Assembly (NCBI RefSeq): GCF_039973015.1
Contig: NZ_JBDWLT010000008.1
Coordinates: 434,001-498,000 of the forward strand
Length of the DNA stretch: 64,000 nucleotides
Origin: Parvibaculum sp039973015
Lineage (GTDB): Bacteria; Pseudomonadota; Alphaproteobacteria; Parvibaculales; Parvibaculaceae
Direction of reading: 5' to 3'
Below, in pieces: positions 41,751-51,135 of the stretch. The position numbers were made by a program, and so were the translations under genes. Within the stretch, counting starts at the first letter, position 1. The number at the start of each line of letters is the position of its first letter. The notes under the pieces are model-generated. The model was not told where the DNA came from and ran no database searches. It saw only the letters and a list, made by a program, of their open reading frames with translations.

Positions 41751-42371
41751 TCAATTCCCGAGCAGGCTTTCGAGTTCGCGGTTCATGATGCAGCGATATT
41801 CCTCGATTAATCTATCGCCCTCCTGCCGGTCGACTGCGATGGCGAGACGGACGGCTGCGCCGGACAATTGCATGAGCAGGAAGGAAGCAGCTTCGAGCCG
41901 CGCATGATTGCGCCTCGGCACGAAGTTTTTCAGAGCAGCGGAAAATATCTGCGCATTCCGGCGGCTGTCCTCGATATCGAGTTCCTGCAGCGCCTTGTCA
42001 GACTGCGTACCCGACCAGATATCGCGCGTCACGGGTTCGGTCAGGAAAAGATTGTAGTAGCCGACCATGATCGCATCGATGCGCGCTATCGCATCTGCCG
42101 GGCTTTTCACGCCCTCAAGGTTCAGGCGAAGTCCATCGCGAACGCGCTCCATCACCCGCATCGCGAGAGTGCGTAGAATTGCCGGCTTATCGGGAAAATA
42201 CTGGTAGAGCGAACCAATGGGCACGCCCGCGCGCTCGGCCACTTCGGTCATTCGCACAGCGTCGCTTCCGGTTTCTGCGATGAGTTCGGTTGCCGCTGTC
42301 AAAATCCGTTCCACGCGCTCACGGGCACGGGCCTGGATCGGTTGGCGGCGAATGCCGACGATATCGGTCAT
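41751..42371 (-). CDS. TetR/AcrR family transcriptional regulator
   Basis: 206 residues. The HTH is RILTAATELIAETGSDAVRMTEVAERAGVPIGSLYQYFPDKPAIL (about 23-67), canonical for TetR. The C-terminal domain ends MNRELESLLGN. It is divergent from the FMO-SDR operon with 98 bases between starts and two related direct repeats in the gap, so it most likely represses that operon. Confidence 0.93.
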   Translation of the reverse strand: MTDIVGIRRQPIQARARERVERILTAATELIAETGSDAVRMTEVAERAGVPIGSLYQYFPDKPAILRTLAMRVMERVRDGLRLNLEGVKSPADAIARIDAIMVGYYNLFLTEPVTRDIWSGTQSDKALQELDIEDSRRNAQIFSAALKNFVPRRNHARLEAASFLLMQLSGAAVRLAIAVDRQEGDRLIEEYRCIMNRELESLLGN

Positions 42372-42410
42372 ATGGTTCTCACACTCACTTTCCTCTTGCG
42401 CGCAAAAATA

Positions 42411-42455
42411 TGAGGGTTTATCACTTATTACAAATGTGAGGATTATTCATTTATT
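42411..42455. promoter_or_regulatory. Direct repeats between TetR and FMO genes, candidate operators
   Basis: Two 19-base copies beginning TGAGG and ending TTATT (42411-42429 and 42437-42455) agree at 15 positions and lie 26 bases apart. They fill the divergent intergenic space and are AT-rich compared with their surroundings. TetR sites are usually palindromic, so these could instead hold promoter elements. Confidence 0.4.
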
Positions 42456-42469
42456 TCGAGGGCGGGCCA

Positions 42470-43822
42470 ATGAACGAAATCGGTCGTGTATGCGTGGTAG
42501 GGGGCGGGCCTGCCGGGCTCAGTCTCGCTCGTACATTTCTGCGGCATGGCATTCCCTTCGATGTCTATGAGCGGCATTCGGATGTCGGCGGCCTCTGGGA
42601 CCAATCGAACCCCGGCTCACCGGTTTACGACTCGGCGCATTTCATTTCATCGAAGACGCAATCGCACTATCACAACTTTCCTATGCCGGACGACTATCCA
42701 GACTACCCGTCGAACAGGCAGATCCACGGCTATATGAAGCTCTTCGCGGATGCCTACGGACTTCGCGATCACATCCGCTTCGACACCTCGGTCGTGAAGA
42801 CGGAGCTGCAAGCCGACAGCACATGGATCGTCACGCTCTCCACCGGCGAGACGAAAGCCTATGGCTCACTGGTCTGTGCCAATGGCACCAACTGGCATCC
42901 CGCGATGCCGGACTATCCGGGCACGTTCACGGGCGAGATGCGCCACGCCGTCACCTTCCGCTCAATGGACGAGTTCAAGGGCAAGCGTGTGCTAGTGATC
43001 GGTGCGGGAAATTCCGGCTGCGACATCGCCTGCGATGCAGCGAAAGCAGCGGACTCTGCTTTCATCAGCATGCGGCGCGGTTATCACTTCCTGCCAAAGC
43101 ATCTTTTCGGCATACCGGCCGATGTCTTCGCACATGAGGGACCGCACCTGCCGATGTGGCTGACGCAACGCATTTTCGGCGTCATCTTGCGCATCCTGAA
43201 TGGTGACCTGACGAGGTTCGGCCTTCAGAAGCCCGACCACAAACTCTTTGAGACACATCCGATCCTGAACACGCAGCTTCTTCACTATCTCGGGCATGGT
43301 GACATCAAGGCGAAGCCGGATGTCGAGCGCTTCGAAGGCAAGATCGTTCACTTCAAGGATGGTACATCGGAAGAGATCGACCTCGTGCTCTGCGCGACGG
43401 GTTACACTTGGAAAGTGCCTTATGTCGACCCTTCCCTCTTCATCTGGAAGAGCGGCAAGCCCGATCTCTACATGAACCTTTTCAGCCGCGAGCACCCGTC
43501 TCTCTATGCACTCGGCTTCATGGAAACGAATGGCGGCGCCTACAAGCTCTTCGACGAAATGGCCGACCTCATCGCCCGCACGATCACGGTCCGCGCAAAG
43601 GGCGGCGACGAGGCCGCCAAGCTCGACAGGTTCTTTGACACCGACCGGCCAAACCTCACCGGCGGCATCAAATTTGTCGGCTCCTCGCGCCACGCAACCT
43701 ATGTCGAGATCGACGCTTATCGAAAGCAGATGGGCCGCATTCGAAAGCGCTTCGGCTGGGACGACCTCGCGGATGGCTGCTTCGACAAGCTGCGTGTCGT
43801 CCTCGTAAGCGAGGCAGCATGA
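42470..43822 (+). CDS. Flavin-containing monooxygenase
   Basis: 450 residues. FAD site VVGGGPAGLSLA (about 9-20), NADPH site VLVIGAGNSGCDIA (about 175-188), and between them FTGEMRHAVTF, matching FxGxxxHxxxF of class B FMOs; the final Phe rather than Trp separates it from classical Baeyer-Villiger enzymes. LCATGYTW is the third typical motif. It could oxygenate a ketone, amine or sulphide. It overlaps an SDR by ATGA, so alcohol oxidation followed by oxygen insertion is plausible. Confidence 0.93.
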   Translation: MNEIGRVCVVGGGPAGLSLARTFLRHGIPFDVYERHSDVGGLWDQSNPGSPVYDSAHFISSKTQSHYHNFPMPDDYPDYPSNRQIHGYMKLFADAYGLRDHIRFDTSVVKTELQADSTWIVTLSTGETKAYGSLVCANGTNWHPAMPDYPGTFTGEMRHAVTFRSMDEFKGKRVLVIGAGNSGCDIACDAAKAADSAFISMRRGYHFLPKHLFGIPADVFAHEGPHLPMWLTQRIFGVILRILNGDLTRFGLQKPDHKLFETHPILNTQLLHYLGHGDIKAKPDVERFEGKIVHFKDGTSEEIDLVLCATGYTWKVPYVDPSLFIWKSGKPDLYMNLFSREHPSLYALGFMETNGGAYKLFDEMADLIARTITVRAKGGDEAAKLDRFFDTDRPNLTGGIKFVGSSRHATYVEIDAYRKQMGRIRKRFGWDDLADGCFDKLRVVLVSEAA

Positions 43823-44628
43823 AGGCGCTCGTCACCGGGGCGGGCGGTGGCATCGGCGCGGCGGTCTCTCGCGCGCTCGACGCTCGCGGATATGACCTCA
43901 TTCTCGTTGATCTCGAGAGGGCATCACTCGACGCATTGGCCAGCACACTTGACCGCGAGCCGAAGAAAACCGTTTGCGACCTCGCCTCGCGCGATGACGT
44001 GGAGGTACTCTGCGAACGGTTCCATACCGATCTCGCAGATCTCGATATTCTTATCAACAATGCAGGTGTCGTACTGCCGGGGGCCGTCGCCGGTCTCACC
44101 CCCGAAGCGCTCGATCTTCATCTCGAAATCAATCTCCGCGCACCCATTCGCCTGATGCGCGCTGCCGCCCCGCAGATGATCGCCCGGAAAAGCGGTGCAA
44201 TGGTCGCCACCGTTTCGCTTGGCGGCGTCATTTCGCTCAAGGACAGTGCAATCTACTCAGCCTCGAAGTTCGGCCTGCGCGGCTTTCTCTGCGGCCTCCA
44301 TCAGGAACTTGCGCCCTGCGGCGTGAAAGTGTCCGGGGTCTATCCCGCCGCGGTCGATACGCCGATGCTCCATCACGAGGCGATGCATGGCGGGTCGGTG
44401 CTGAATTTCATCGACAAGGTGATGTCGCCCGAAGACATTGCAATGGCCACACTGAAGGCAATCGACACGGGCAAGCTCGAAGTCTATTCGCCTTACAGTG
44501 CGAGCCTTACCGCGCGCTTCTTCGGCTCGTTCCCCTGGATGATCAGACCATTGCTGCCGCTCATGGAAAAACTTGGTGAACAGGGCCGCCGGAAGTTCCT
44601 CGCCGCGAAGGGCTTTTCAGCCGAGTGA
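43819..44628 (+). CDS. SDR family oxidoreductase
   Basis: 269 residues. TGAGGGIG (about 6-13) binds the cofactor, NNAG follows, and YSASKFGLRGF holds the catalytic Tyr and Lys; an aspartate after the second strand (LILVDLE) suggests NAD. The last 40 residues (SLTARFFGSFPWMIRPLLPLMEKL) are hydrophobic and may touch the membrane. Coupled by ATGA to the FMO gene, it likely supplies or removes the ketone that the FMO handles. Its 3' end overlaps the convergent TauE gene by 12 bases. Confidence 0.93.
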   Translation: MKALVTGAGGGIGAAVSRALDARGYDLILVDLERASLDALASTLDREPKKTVCDLASRDDVEVLCERFHTDLADLDILINNAGVVLPGAVAGLTPEALDLHLEINLRAPIRLMRAAAPQMIARKSGAMVATVSLGGVISLKDSAIYSASKFGLRGFLCGLHQELAPCGVKVSGVYPAAVDTPMLHHEAMHGGSVLNFIDKVMSPEDIAMATLKAIDTGKLEVYSPYSASLTARFFGSFPWMIRPLLPLMEKLGEQGRRKFLAAKGFSAE

Positions 44629-45366
44629 TAGCGACAGCCCCCGCCAGATCAGGATTACTCCCAGCACGACGAGAATATAGCGGCTCCATTTCTTGAATTG
44701 CCCATCATTCATCCGGTCGAGCATCATCTTGCCAAGCGTCGTACCAAGCATGGCGAGCGGCGCAACCATCACATAAATCCACCAAGGCAGGTTTGCGTCA
44801 GGCAGCAGATGCGCCGCCAGTACGCCAAAGTAGAGAAGTTTCGTCAGATGCTGCAGCGTCTGCGTCACCGCCTTGGTCGCGACGATCTGATGACGTGTCA
44901 GCGGACTTTGAACAAAGAAGACATCGAGGATTGGTCCCGCAACACCGGCCGTCAGTGTCAACGCCGTCACAACGAATCCGCAAGCCGGTGAAACCAATGG
45001 TTTGGTGATGTCGAGCCCCCAGCTTTTGGGGATGGAGAAGGCCACGAAAGGGATCGCCCCCAGCACCAGGTAGACCGTCGCCTTTTCCGGTACGAAACTC
45101 ACCAGCATGAAAAGTGCGAGCGCGGCGATAGAGCCCGCCAGGTTGGTCGCGACGAGCCTCCAGACGATATCGTCGCGGTTGATGACCGCGCGGTAGCCGT
45201 TCGATACCGCCTGCGTCACGCCATGGAGCATCATCGCCGCGCCCACCGAAAAGGTGAAGGTGAGGAAGGCCATGAGGATCATGCCGCCCGCCATGCCAAA
45301 AATCCCCGACAAGGTTGCCGTTACGAGAACCACAAAAGCGGTAACGGCAGCCAGGGAGACGGGCAT
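44617..45366 (-). CDS. TauE/SafE family membrane transporter
   Basis: 249 residues from ATG 45366, with about eight hydrophobic segments. The repeated half-motif appears as GIFGMAGGMILMAFLTF near the N-terminus and LTLTAGVAGPILDVFFVQ in the middle, as in TauE/SafE sulphite or organosulphur exporters. The substrate is unknown. It follows hisG closely on the same strand (five bases), but a role in histidine synthesis is not expected. Confidence 0.9.
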   Translation of the reverse strand: MPVSLAAVTAFVVLVTATLSGIFGMAGGMILMAFLTFTFSVGAAMMLHGVTQAVSNGYRAVINRDDIVWRLVATNLAGSIAALALFMLVSFVPEKATVYLVLGAIPFVAFSIPKSWGLDITKPLVSPACGFVVTALTLTAGVAGPILDVFFVQSPLTRHQIVATKAVTQTLQHLTKLLYFGVLAAHLLPDANLPWWIYVMVAPLAMLGTTLGKMMLDRMNDGQFKKWSRYILVVLGVILIWRGLSLSLG

Positions 45367-45371
45367 GGGGT

Positions 45372-46352
45372 TCAGTCTTCTTTCTTGAGCCGCATCGTCA
45401 GCCGCTCGCGGAGCGGATTTTTCGCCTCGAACACATAATCGGCGCGCGCAGCCGTCACCGTGTCCCGCCCTTCCGCATAGAGGAAGGAGACGAGATCGTA
45501 GAGCCTTGGCTCCGGACAATGCGCGATGCACACAGGCGTTGCCGCGCCATTGCCGAAAGGAAGCGTCACACCGAAGCGGGCCTTGATTTCATCGAGCAGC
45601 GACGCATCATTTCCTTCGCTCGCGAAGCGCACCTCGACAACCTTCGACGCACGCGCCTGTGCCGACACACGATCGAGAATTTCACCGACAGCGGCGAGCG
45701 CCGTCTTGCTCCATTCGGCGCCGAGGCTCCCGACAAGATTTGCCTGACTTTTCAGGATGGTGCCGTCGTCGAGAACCTTCAGGTTGTTCGCTGTCAGCGT
45801 CGCGCCGGTCGAGGTGATGTCGACGATCACTTCTGCCGTTCCCGCCGCAGGCGCACCTTCGGTCGCGCCGAGGCTTTCCACGATCCGGTAGTCCGTCAGT
45901 CCGTGTTCGGCAAAGAAGCGCCGCGTCAGGTTGAAATATTTAGTTGCGACGCGAAGCCTGCGTCCGCGCTTCGTGTGGAAGGCCAGTGCCACGTCGTCCA
46001 GGTCCGCCATGGTGATGACGTCGATCCAGCTTTGCGGCACAGCAACCACGACATCCGCATGACCGAAGCCGAGCGGCAACAGCAACTCCACATCACGTTC
46101 CGGCGTGGAGAGTTTTTCGCGAATGAGGTCCTCGCCGGTGACGCCAAGGTGAATGAGCCCCTGCTCAAGCTGACCCGCAATTTCCGAGGCCGAGAGGAAA
46201 GCAATCTCGACATTTGCAATGCCGTCGAGCCGACCGGTATAACCCCGGCCTCCATCCTGTCGCACTTTTAGACCTGCGCGCGCAAAGAAGGCATTTGCGT
46301 TTTCCTGAAGGCGGCCTTTCGAGGGAAGGCCGATAACAAGTTTATCGCTCAT
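45372..46352 (-). CDS. hisG: ATP phosphoribosyltransferase catalytic subunit
   Basis: 326 residues from ATG 46352. First step of histidine synthesis. LVIGLPSKGRLQENA, LGVTGEDLIRE, RVATKYFNLTRRFF and IVDITSTGATLTANNL (PRPP loop) are clear. It lacks the C-terminal regulatory ACT-like domain typical of long HisG, consistent with the HisZ-dependent type, although the chain is longer than the usual 220-residue short form; the extra 80 residues contain a Cys-bearing stretch TPVCIAHCPEP. Its start overlaps hisZ by four bases. Confidence 0.95.
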   Translation of the reverse strand: MSDKLVIGLPSKGRLQENANAFFARAGLKVRQDGGRGYTGRLDGIANVEIAFLSASEIAGQLEQGLIHLGVTGEDLIREKLSTPERDVELLLPLGFGHADVVVAVPQSWIDVITMADLDDVALAFHTKRGRRLRVATKYFNLTRRFFAEHGLTDYRIVESLGATEGAPAAGTAEVIVDITSTGATLTANNLKVLDDGTILKSQANLVGSLGAEWSKTALAAVGEILDRVSAQARASKVVEVRFASEGNDASLLDEIKARFGVTLPFGNGAATPVCIAHCPEPRLYDLVSFLYAEGRDTVTAARADYVFEAKNPLRERLTMRLKKED

Positions 46353-47527
46353 TGGCCCTTCTCCTTCGAGACAGCCGCAAGCAGCCGTTCGATACCGACG
46401 GCGCAACCGACCGCGGGTATGGAGTTCGACGCGCCGAGCGCCGACAGCAGGCCGTCGTAGCGCCCGCCGCCGCAGATCATCGCATCGGCGCCAAGATCTG
46501 GAACACGAAACTCGAAGACGAAGCCCGTGTAGTAGGCCATGTTGCGCCCGAAGCCGGTTGCAAAGTGCGCACGGGAAAGATCGACACCCGCTTTTGCGGA
46601 GAGTTCGAGGCGCCGCTCGAAGCGGGCGATAACAGCCTCAATAGAAACGCCGGCGCCTTCGGCAAGCGCACGTATGCGGTCGATGCCTTCTCGCGGTGTG
46701 CCCGACACGGCCAGGAAATCCGAAATGAGTTTCGCCGCTGCCTTCGGCACGCTCGACGAGGCGAGTTCCGCCTGTTCGATCAGCCGCTCGGCAACTTCTT
46801 CAATCGAACGTCCGCCTACGGGCGCGATGCCCGCTAGTTTCAGCACGTCTTCGATCACGTCCTTTGCCTGCGCATCGTCGAGGCCCGAGATGGCTGAGAT
46901 GAAGGCCTGGCGGTCGCCCGATTCCTCGCCAGCATCCCCCGCCGCAAGACGATCGAGAAGTTCGCGGAAATAGTCAGGCCGCCAGAAGTGCCGCTTCAGC
47001 CGAGAGCGCCAGCCCGGTGGCAGGTCAAGCGCATCAACCAGCGCATCGAAAAGTGCAAGGTCACCCATCTCAATGCCATAGGACTTCAAGCCCGCATCGG
47101 CCAGCGCACTTGCGGCGAGCGAAATCACTTCCGCGTCTGCGGCTTCCGCATCGCTCGCGCCGAGGCATTCTACTCCCGCTTGAGTATATTCACGCAGCTT
47201 GGTCGAACCCCGGCTTTGATAGCGATAGACCGGCCCGAGCGAGCAGAGCTTTTGCGCGCCGCCACCACTTTCGAGATAGAGACGGCAGACCGGGATCGTC
47301 AGCTCCGGACGAAGACACAGCTCGTCACCCGCCGGGTCCGCGAAGACATACATACGCCGCCGGATATCCTCGCCGGACATATCGAGAAAAATGTCGGCTG
47401 GCTGAAGTGCGGGTGCTGAAACCGGCGCATAGCCCGCCTTCTCGAAGCCGCCGCGCACCGAAGCGCCCAGCGCTTCCCTTGCGCGCAGGCGCTCTCCATC
47501 CAGTGCTGCCATAGGTTCAGGTGACAT
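46349..47527 (-). CDS. hisZ: ATP phosphoribosyltransferase regulatory subunit
   Basis: 392 residues. A HisRS-like paralogue without tRNA charging function that activates short HisG and confers histidine feedback. ELCLRPELTIPVCRLYL, LGPVYRYQSRGSTKLREYTQAGVE and CGGGRYDGLLSALG show the class II synthetase fold; the anticodon-binding domain of HisS is missing. Gene order hisS-hisZ-hisG on one strand is typical of Hyphomicrobiales. A second ATG six codons in is possible. Confidence 0.95.
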   Translation of the reverse strand: MSPEPMAALDGERLRAREALGASVRGGFEKAGYAPVSAPALQPADIFLDMSGEDIRRRMYVFADPAGDELCLRPELTIPVCRLYLESGGGAQKLCSLGPVYRYQSRGSTKLREYTQAGVECLGASDAEAADAEVISLAASALADAGLKSYGIEMGDLALFDALVDALDLPPGWRSRLKRHFWRPDYFRELLDRLAAGDAGEESGDRQAFISAISGLDDAQAKDVIEDVLKLAGIAPVGGRSIEEVAERLIEQAELASSSVPKAAAKLISDFLAVSGTPREGIDRIRALAEGAGVSIEAVIARFERRLELSAKAGVDLSRAHFATGFGRNMAYYTGFVFEFRVPDLGADAMICGGGRYDGLLSALGASNSIPAVGCAVGIERLLAAVSKEKGQ

Positions 47528-47631
47528 ATCGAATACTTCCCGGCCCTGTCATTTCGTTCCGGTTTGGCCTTCCAGAGCGGGTCTTGTCTAGCATGGAAAT
47601 GGTAAATATCGAGAAAGGAGATAACGGCTTT

Positions 47632-49152
47632 TCAGCCGTGATGGCCCCGAGCATGGCGATGCCGGGCAAGCATTGTCACAACCTCTTCGACGAGCCGCGC
47701 GCGAGGCACCGAAACCTGCGCGGGCTGTCCCTCGCGCCAGGCGGTATTGTCCTCGATCTCTTTCGACATTTCGGCACCGAGGATCAGGTCTTTCAGGGTA
47801 ATTTCACCCCGAGCCCGCTCATCCTCACCCTCAATCACGGCAATCGGTGCGCCGCGCTTGTCGGCATATTTGAGCTGCGCCTTCATGCCCGAGCCGCCGA
47901 GATAAAGTTCGGCACGGATGCCCGCGGTACGCAGCTCCGACACCATGGTCTGGTATTCAGCCATGTTGCCCGCATCGAGTGTCAGCACCACGACTGGCGC
48001 GGTCACGTCTTCAACGTCGAGCTTGCCAAGCAATTCGAGAGCGCTCTGAAGCCGGCTCACACCGATCGAGAAGCCGGTGGCAGGCACCTTCACACCCTTG
48101 AAGCGCTCGACCAGCCCGTCATAACGGCCACCGGAGCCGACCGAGCCGAAGCGTACAGGGTTGCCCTTTTCGTCCTTAACCTCGAAGAGGAGGTCGGATT
48201 CGAAAACGGGGCCAGTGTAATAGCCGAGGCCCCGCACAATCCAGGAATTGAATTCAATCCGGTCCGTGCCATAGCCCGCCGCCATGAAGAGCGCGTCCAT
48301 TTCGGCCAGCTCTTCAATGCCCTCGCGGCCAATGGAACTGTCGCCGACAACCTTGCGCCAGCCTTCAAGTACGAGGTTACGGTCCGTCGCACCTTCGTCA
48401 ACGCCCGACTCCACATAGTCGAGCACCGCGGTAATCTGCGACGGTGAAAGCCCTGCTCCCTTGGTAAAGTCCCCGGATTCATCCTTGCGGCCCGGGCCGA
48501 GCAACAGCTCCACGCCCTGCCGTCCAAGGCGATCATATTTGTCGATGGCGCGCAGAACCGTCATATAGGTCGCGCTGCCCGGTTCACCTTCGAGGCCGAT
48601 GGTTTCGAGAAGCCCGTCCAGCACCTTGCGGTTGTTCGCCCGGATACGATAGCTGTCGCGCGGGATACCGAGCGCTTCCAGGCAATCTGCGCCCATCATG
48701 CACATCTCGGCATCGGCCGCGACGCCGGGGGCGGCGACGGTGTCGGCGTCAAATTGCGTAAACTGGCGATAACGGCCCGGTCCCGGCTTCTCGTTCCGCC
48801 AGACCGGCCCCGTCTGATAGCGGCGAAACGGCTTGGGGAGGGCATCATAGTTTTCGGCGACATAGCGCGCGAGCGGGGCCGTCAGATCGTAGCGTAGCGA
48901 GAGCCACTGTTCATCGTCGTCCTGAAATGAAAAGACACCTTCGTTCGGCCTGTCCTCATCAGGCAGGAACTTGCCCAGCGCATCCGCATATTCAAAGGCG
49001 GAGGTTTCCAGAGGATCGAAACCATAGCGCTCATAGACCTCGCGAATGCGCGCAAGCATCCGTTGCTCCGCACGCACCAGCGCGGCGGGCATGTCGCGAA
49101 GCCCCTTCGGCACTCTGGCCTTGGGGCGGAAGGTCTTTACTTTCTTGCTCAT
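47632..49152 (-). CDS. hisS: Histidine-tRNA ligase
   Basis: 506 residues. Charges tRNA-His. Motif 2 appears in FRRYQTGPVWRNEKPGPGRYRQFTQFD; GSGGRYDGLVERF and GFSIGVSRL belong to the histidine site, and the C-terminal 100 residues form the anticodon domain. At 506 residues with insertions it is of the alphaproteobacterial type, which in part of the class pairs with tRNA-His lacking the extra G at position -1. It heads the hisS-hisZ-hisG run; 104 bases separate it from hisZ. Confidence 0.96.
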   Translation of the reverse strand: MSKKVKTFRPKARVPKGLRDMPAALVRAEQRMLARIREVYERYGFDPLETSAFEYADALGKFLPDEDRPNEGVFSFQDDDEQWLSLRYDLTAPLARYVAENYDALPKPFRRYQTGPVWRNEKPGPGRYRQFTQFDADTVAAPGVAADAEMCMMGADCLEALGIPRDSYRIRANNRKVLDGLLETIGLEGEPGSATYMTVLRAIDKYDRLGRQGVELLLGPGRKDESGDFTKGAGLSPSQITAVLDYVESGVDEGATDRNLVLEGWRKVVGDSSIGREGIEELAEMDALFMAAGYGTDRIEFNSWIVRGLGYYTGPVFESDLLFEVKDEKGNPVRFGSVGSGGRYDGLVERFKGVKVPATGFSIGVSRLQSALELLGKLDVEDVTAPVVVLTLDAGNMAEYQTMVSELRTAGIRAELYLGGSGMKAQLKYADKRGAPIAVIEGEDERARGEITLKDLILGAEMSKEIEDNTAWREGQPAQVSVPRARLVEEVVTMLARHRHARGHHG

Positions 49153-49409
49153 GGCCTGCCTTTGGAGGGCGCTTTGCCGGAACGCCGAAGCCTTTGCAGC
49201 GCGGGCGCATACCTAGCCCATAGGCCCCGGCGTCACAAGCATTCGCTAGGACCGAATCACCGCAGCTCGGCGTGTGCCCCCTTTTCGCCATGAAAGGCCT
49301 AATCGCCCGGGTTTTTGCGTTTCCGGATACAAATCGAAGAAGAAAAAAGAAGGTTAACGCCCGGAGGTGAAAACTGTGGAAAATCTATACTGAAACGGGG
49401 TTTTTATCG

Positions 49410-49424
49410 TTAAAACATGCTTAC
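49410..49424 (+). promoter_or_regulatory. CtrA-like site 1
   Basis: TTAA-N7-TTAC, one base from the CtrA consensus TTAA-N7-TTAA. It lies 149 bases before the preferred start of the histidine kinase gene, in an otherwise AT-richer intergenic span. Confidence 0.5.
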
Positions 49425-49470
49425 CTTCTTGTATGGAAGCCCAACTCTAACCACAAAATAAGCGCCTTGT

Positions 49471-49485
49471 TTACTTTCCGTTTAC
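49471..49485 (+). promoter_or_regulatory. CtrA-like site 2
   Basis: TTAC-N7-TTAC, a second half-matching CtrA-type site 61 bases after the first and 88 bases before the kinase start. The pair supports cell-cycle control of the kinase gene, pending binding data. Confidence 0.45.
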
Positions 49486-49572
49486 TAAAGAATCAGACTC
49501 TTAGCTCACGCGGCCAAATGCCGCCGCAGTCAACTTATATGAGTTGAGTTGAGGGCGCTGGGGGGCGCAGAA

Positions 49573-51135
49573 ATGGGTTTGACCTTGGCACGTCCAGGCA
49601 TAGCAATGAGCCGTACCTCTTCGCCAAACGGAACAAGCGGCCCGCTCGCTCCTTCCGCCCTCTTCACTCATGTTGTCAGTGCCTCGCCGAGACTGCGGGC
49701 CGACTTTGCTGCACTTGCCGCCTCCGGCGAGGCGGGGCCGCTCTGCTTCGGGTTTTCCGCGACCGAGGAAGGCATTGATCCGCTACTCCATCCGGGCATC
49801 GATGCCCTCGCTATTGATATCGGCGAAGGCGAGGTTGCGGCACTCGATTTCCTGCGGCGCGTAATCGCACTCGGCCCGAACGCTCCTGTCATTGCGCTCG
49901 GCGCCGGCGATCCGCTCCTTCAGGCGGCGGCGCTTGAGGCAGGGGCCGAAGACTGTCTCTCTCCCGATATCGACACGCCGGCTTCTCTTGGCCTGGCCAT
50001 TCGCCGCGCCGTCATGCGCCGCAACCTGAGCGAAGAGCGGCCAGCCGATGCCGCGCCCTTCGGGGAGCCCGGCAAACCTCATGTGACACTGGTTCAGGAA
50101 ACTCCGGAAGCCATCGTCATACTCGACAGCCAAGGCGTCATTCGCTTTGCAAACAGCGCCGCCCAAGACATTCTGGGGCGTTCGAATGACGATCTTGTCG
50201 GCAAACCCTTCGGCCTGCCAAGCGAACCCGGCGAACACGATGTTACAATCACGAGGCCGGATGGAGACAACCGCCTCGCCGAAATGCGCATCGTCGATAC
50301 ACGTTGGGGCGGTGTTCCTGCCCGTGTTGCCGCTCTCAATGATGTGACGGTGAGGCGCAAGCTCGAACAGACCATGCACGACGCAGAGACGCGCAGTCAG
50401 GAAACTTACAAGCGCAACCAGAGCTTCTTTTCAAACGTCAACCATGATCTGCGCACACCGCTGACCCACATCATCGGCTTTTCGGAAATGATGAAGAACG
50501 AGCGTCTCGGACCAATGGGGACCGACCGCTACAAGGAGTATGCCAGCGACATCTATTCGAGCGGCACGGTGTTGCTCGACATGATCGAGGATCTGCTCGG
50601 CATCGCCGAAGCGGAAATGCATGAAATCGACCTTACAGACGAAATCTGCAATCTCGGACAACTTGCGGAGATCGCGGTGGCAAGCCAGCGGCAGCACGCG
50701 GCGGAAGAAGGCGTATCGATCGAGGTCGATTGCCCTGACCGTCTTCCGGGTCTGCGCGGAGACGCACGCAGGTTGAGACAGGGCCTTTTCCGTCTGATCG
50801 CGGAAGCGATTCATTGCGCCCATCGGGGCTCGACCATCCGCCTTACCCTGGGTGAGGATAGTCGCGGGATACATGTGAGGCTGAACGAGGTTCGCGATCC
50901 GAAGGTCATTCAGATGGAACTTGATGCCTTGCCCGATTTCGAGACGATAGACGACCCCTTCGTGAGCGCCGAAGACAGCAGCGCGCCGCGCGAGGAAAGC
51001 CTCGCGCTTTCTCTCACGCGCAAGGTGATGGAGTTGCATGGCGGCTCTCTCGATATCGTCCGCGCTCGCAAGCACACACCGGACAGCAAGATGAGCATCG
51101 ATCTCAACTTTCCGGCTAATCGTGTGATCCGCTGA
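49573..51135 (+). CDS. Histidine kinase with degenerate receiver-like and ATPase domains
   Basis: 520 residues from ATG 49573; a TTG 24 bases upstream is an alternative. Residues 30-150 look like a receiver fold without an obvious phospho-acceptor Asp. A PAS domain follows (VTLVQETPEAIVILDSQGVIRF). The HisKA helix carries His291 in NVNHDLRTPLTHIIGFSEMM. The ATPase region lacks the N-box Asn (RLIAEAIHCAHRG) and the DxGxG loop (LNEVRDPKV), keeping only the late ELHGGSL. It may act as phosphatase or scaffold, as DivL-like proteins do. CtrA-like sites lie upstream. Confidence 0.87.
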   Translation: MGLTLARPGIAMSRTSSPNGTSGPLAPSALFTHVVSASPRLRADFAALAASGEAGPLCFGFSATEEGIDPLLHPGIDALAIDIGEGEVAALDFLRRVIALGPNAPVIALGAGDPLLQAAALEAGAEDCLSPDIDTPASLGLAIRRAVMRRNLSEERPADAAPFGEPGKPHVTLVQETPEAIVILDSQGVIRFANSAAQDILGRSNDDLVGKPFGLPSEPGEHDVTITRPDGDNRLAEMRIVDTRWGGVPARVAALNDVTVRRKLEQTMHDAETRSQETYKRNQSFFSNVNHDLRTPLTHIIGFSEMMKNERLGPMGTDRYKEYASDIYSSGTVLLDMIEDLLGIAEAEMHEIDLTDEICNLGQLAEIAVASQRQHAAEEGVSIEVDCPDRLPGLRGDARRLRQGLFRLIAEAIHCAHRGSTIRLTLGEDSRGIHVRLNEVRDPKVIQMELDALPDFETIDDPFVSAEDSSAPREESLALSLTRKVMELHGGSLDIVRARKHTPDSKMSIDLNFPANRVIR

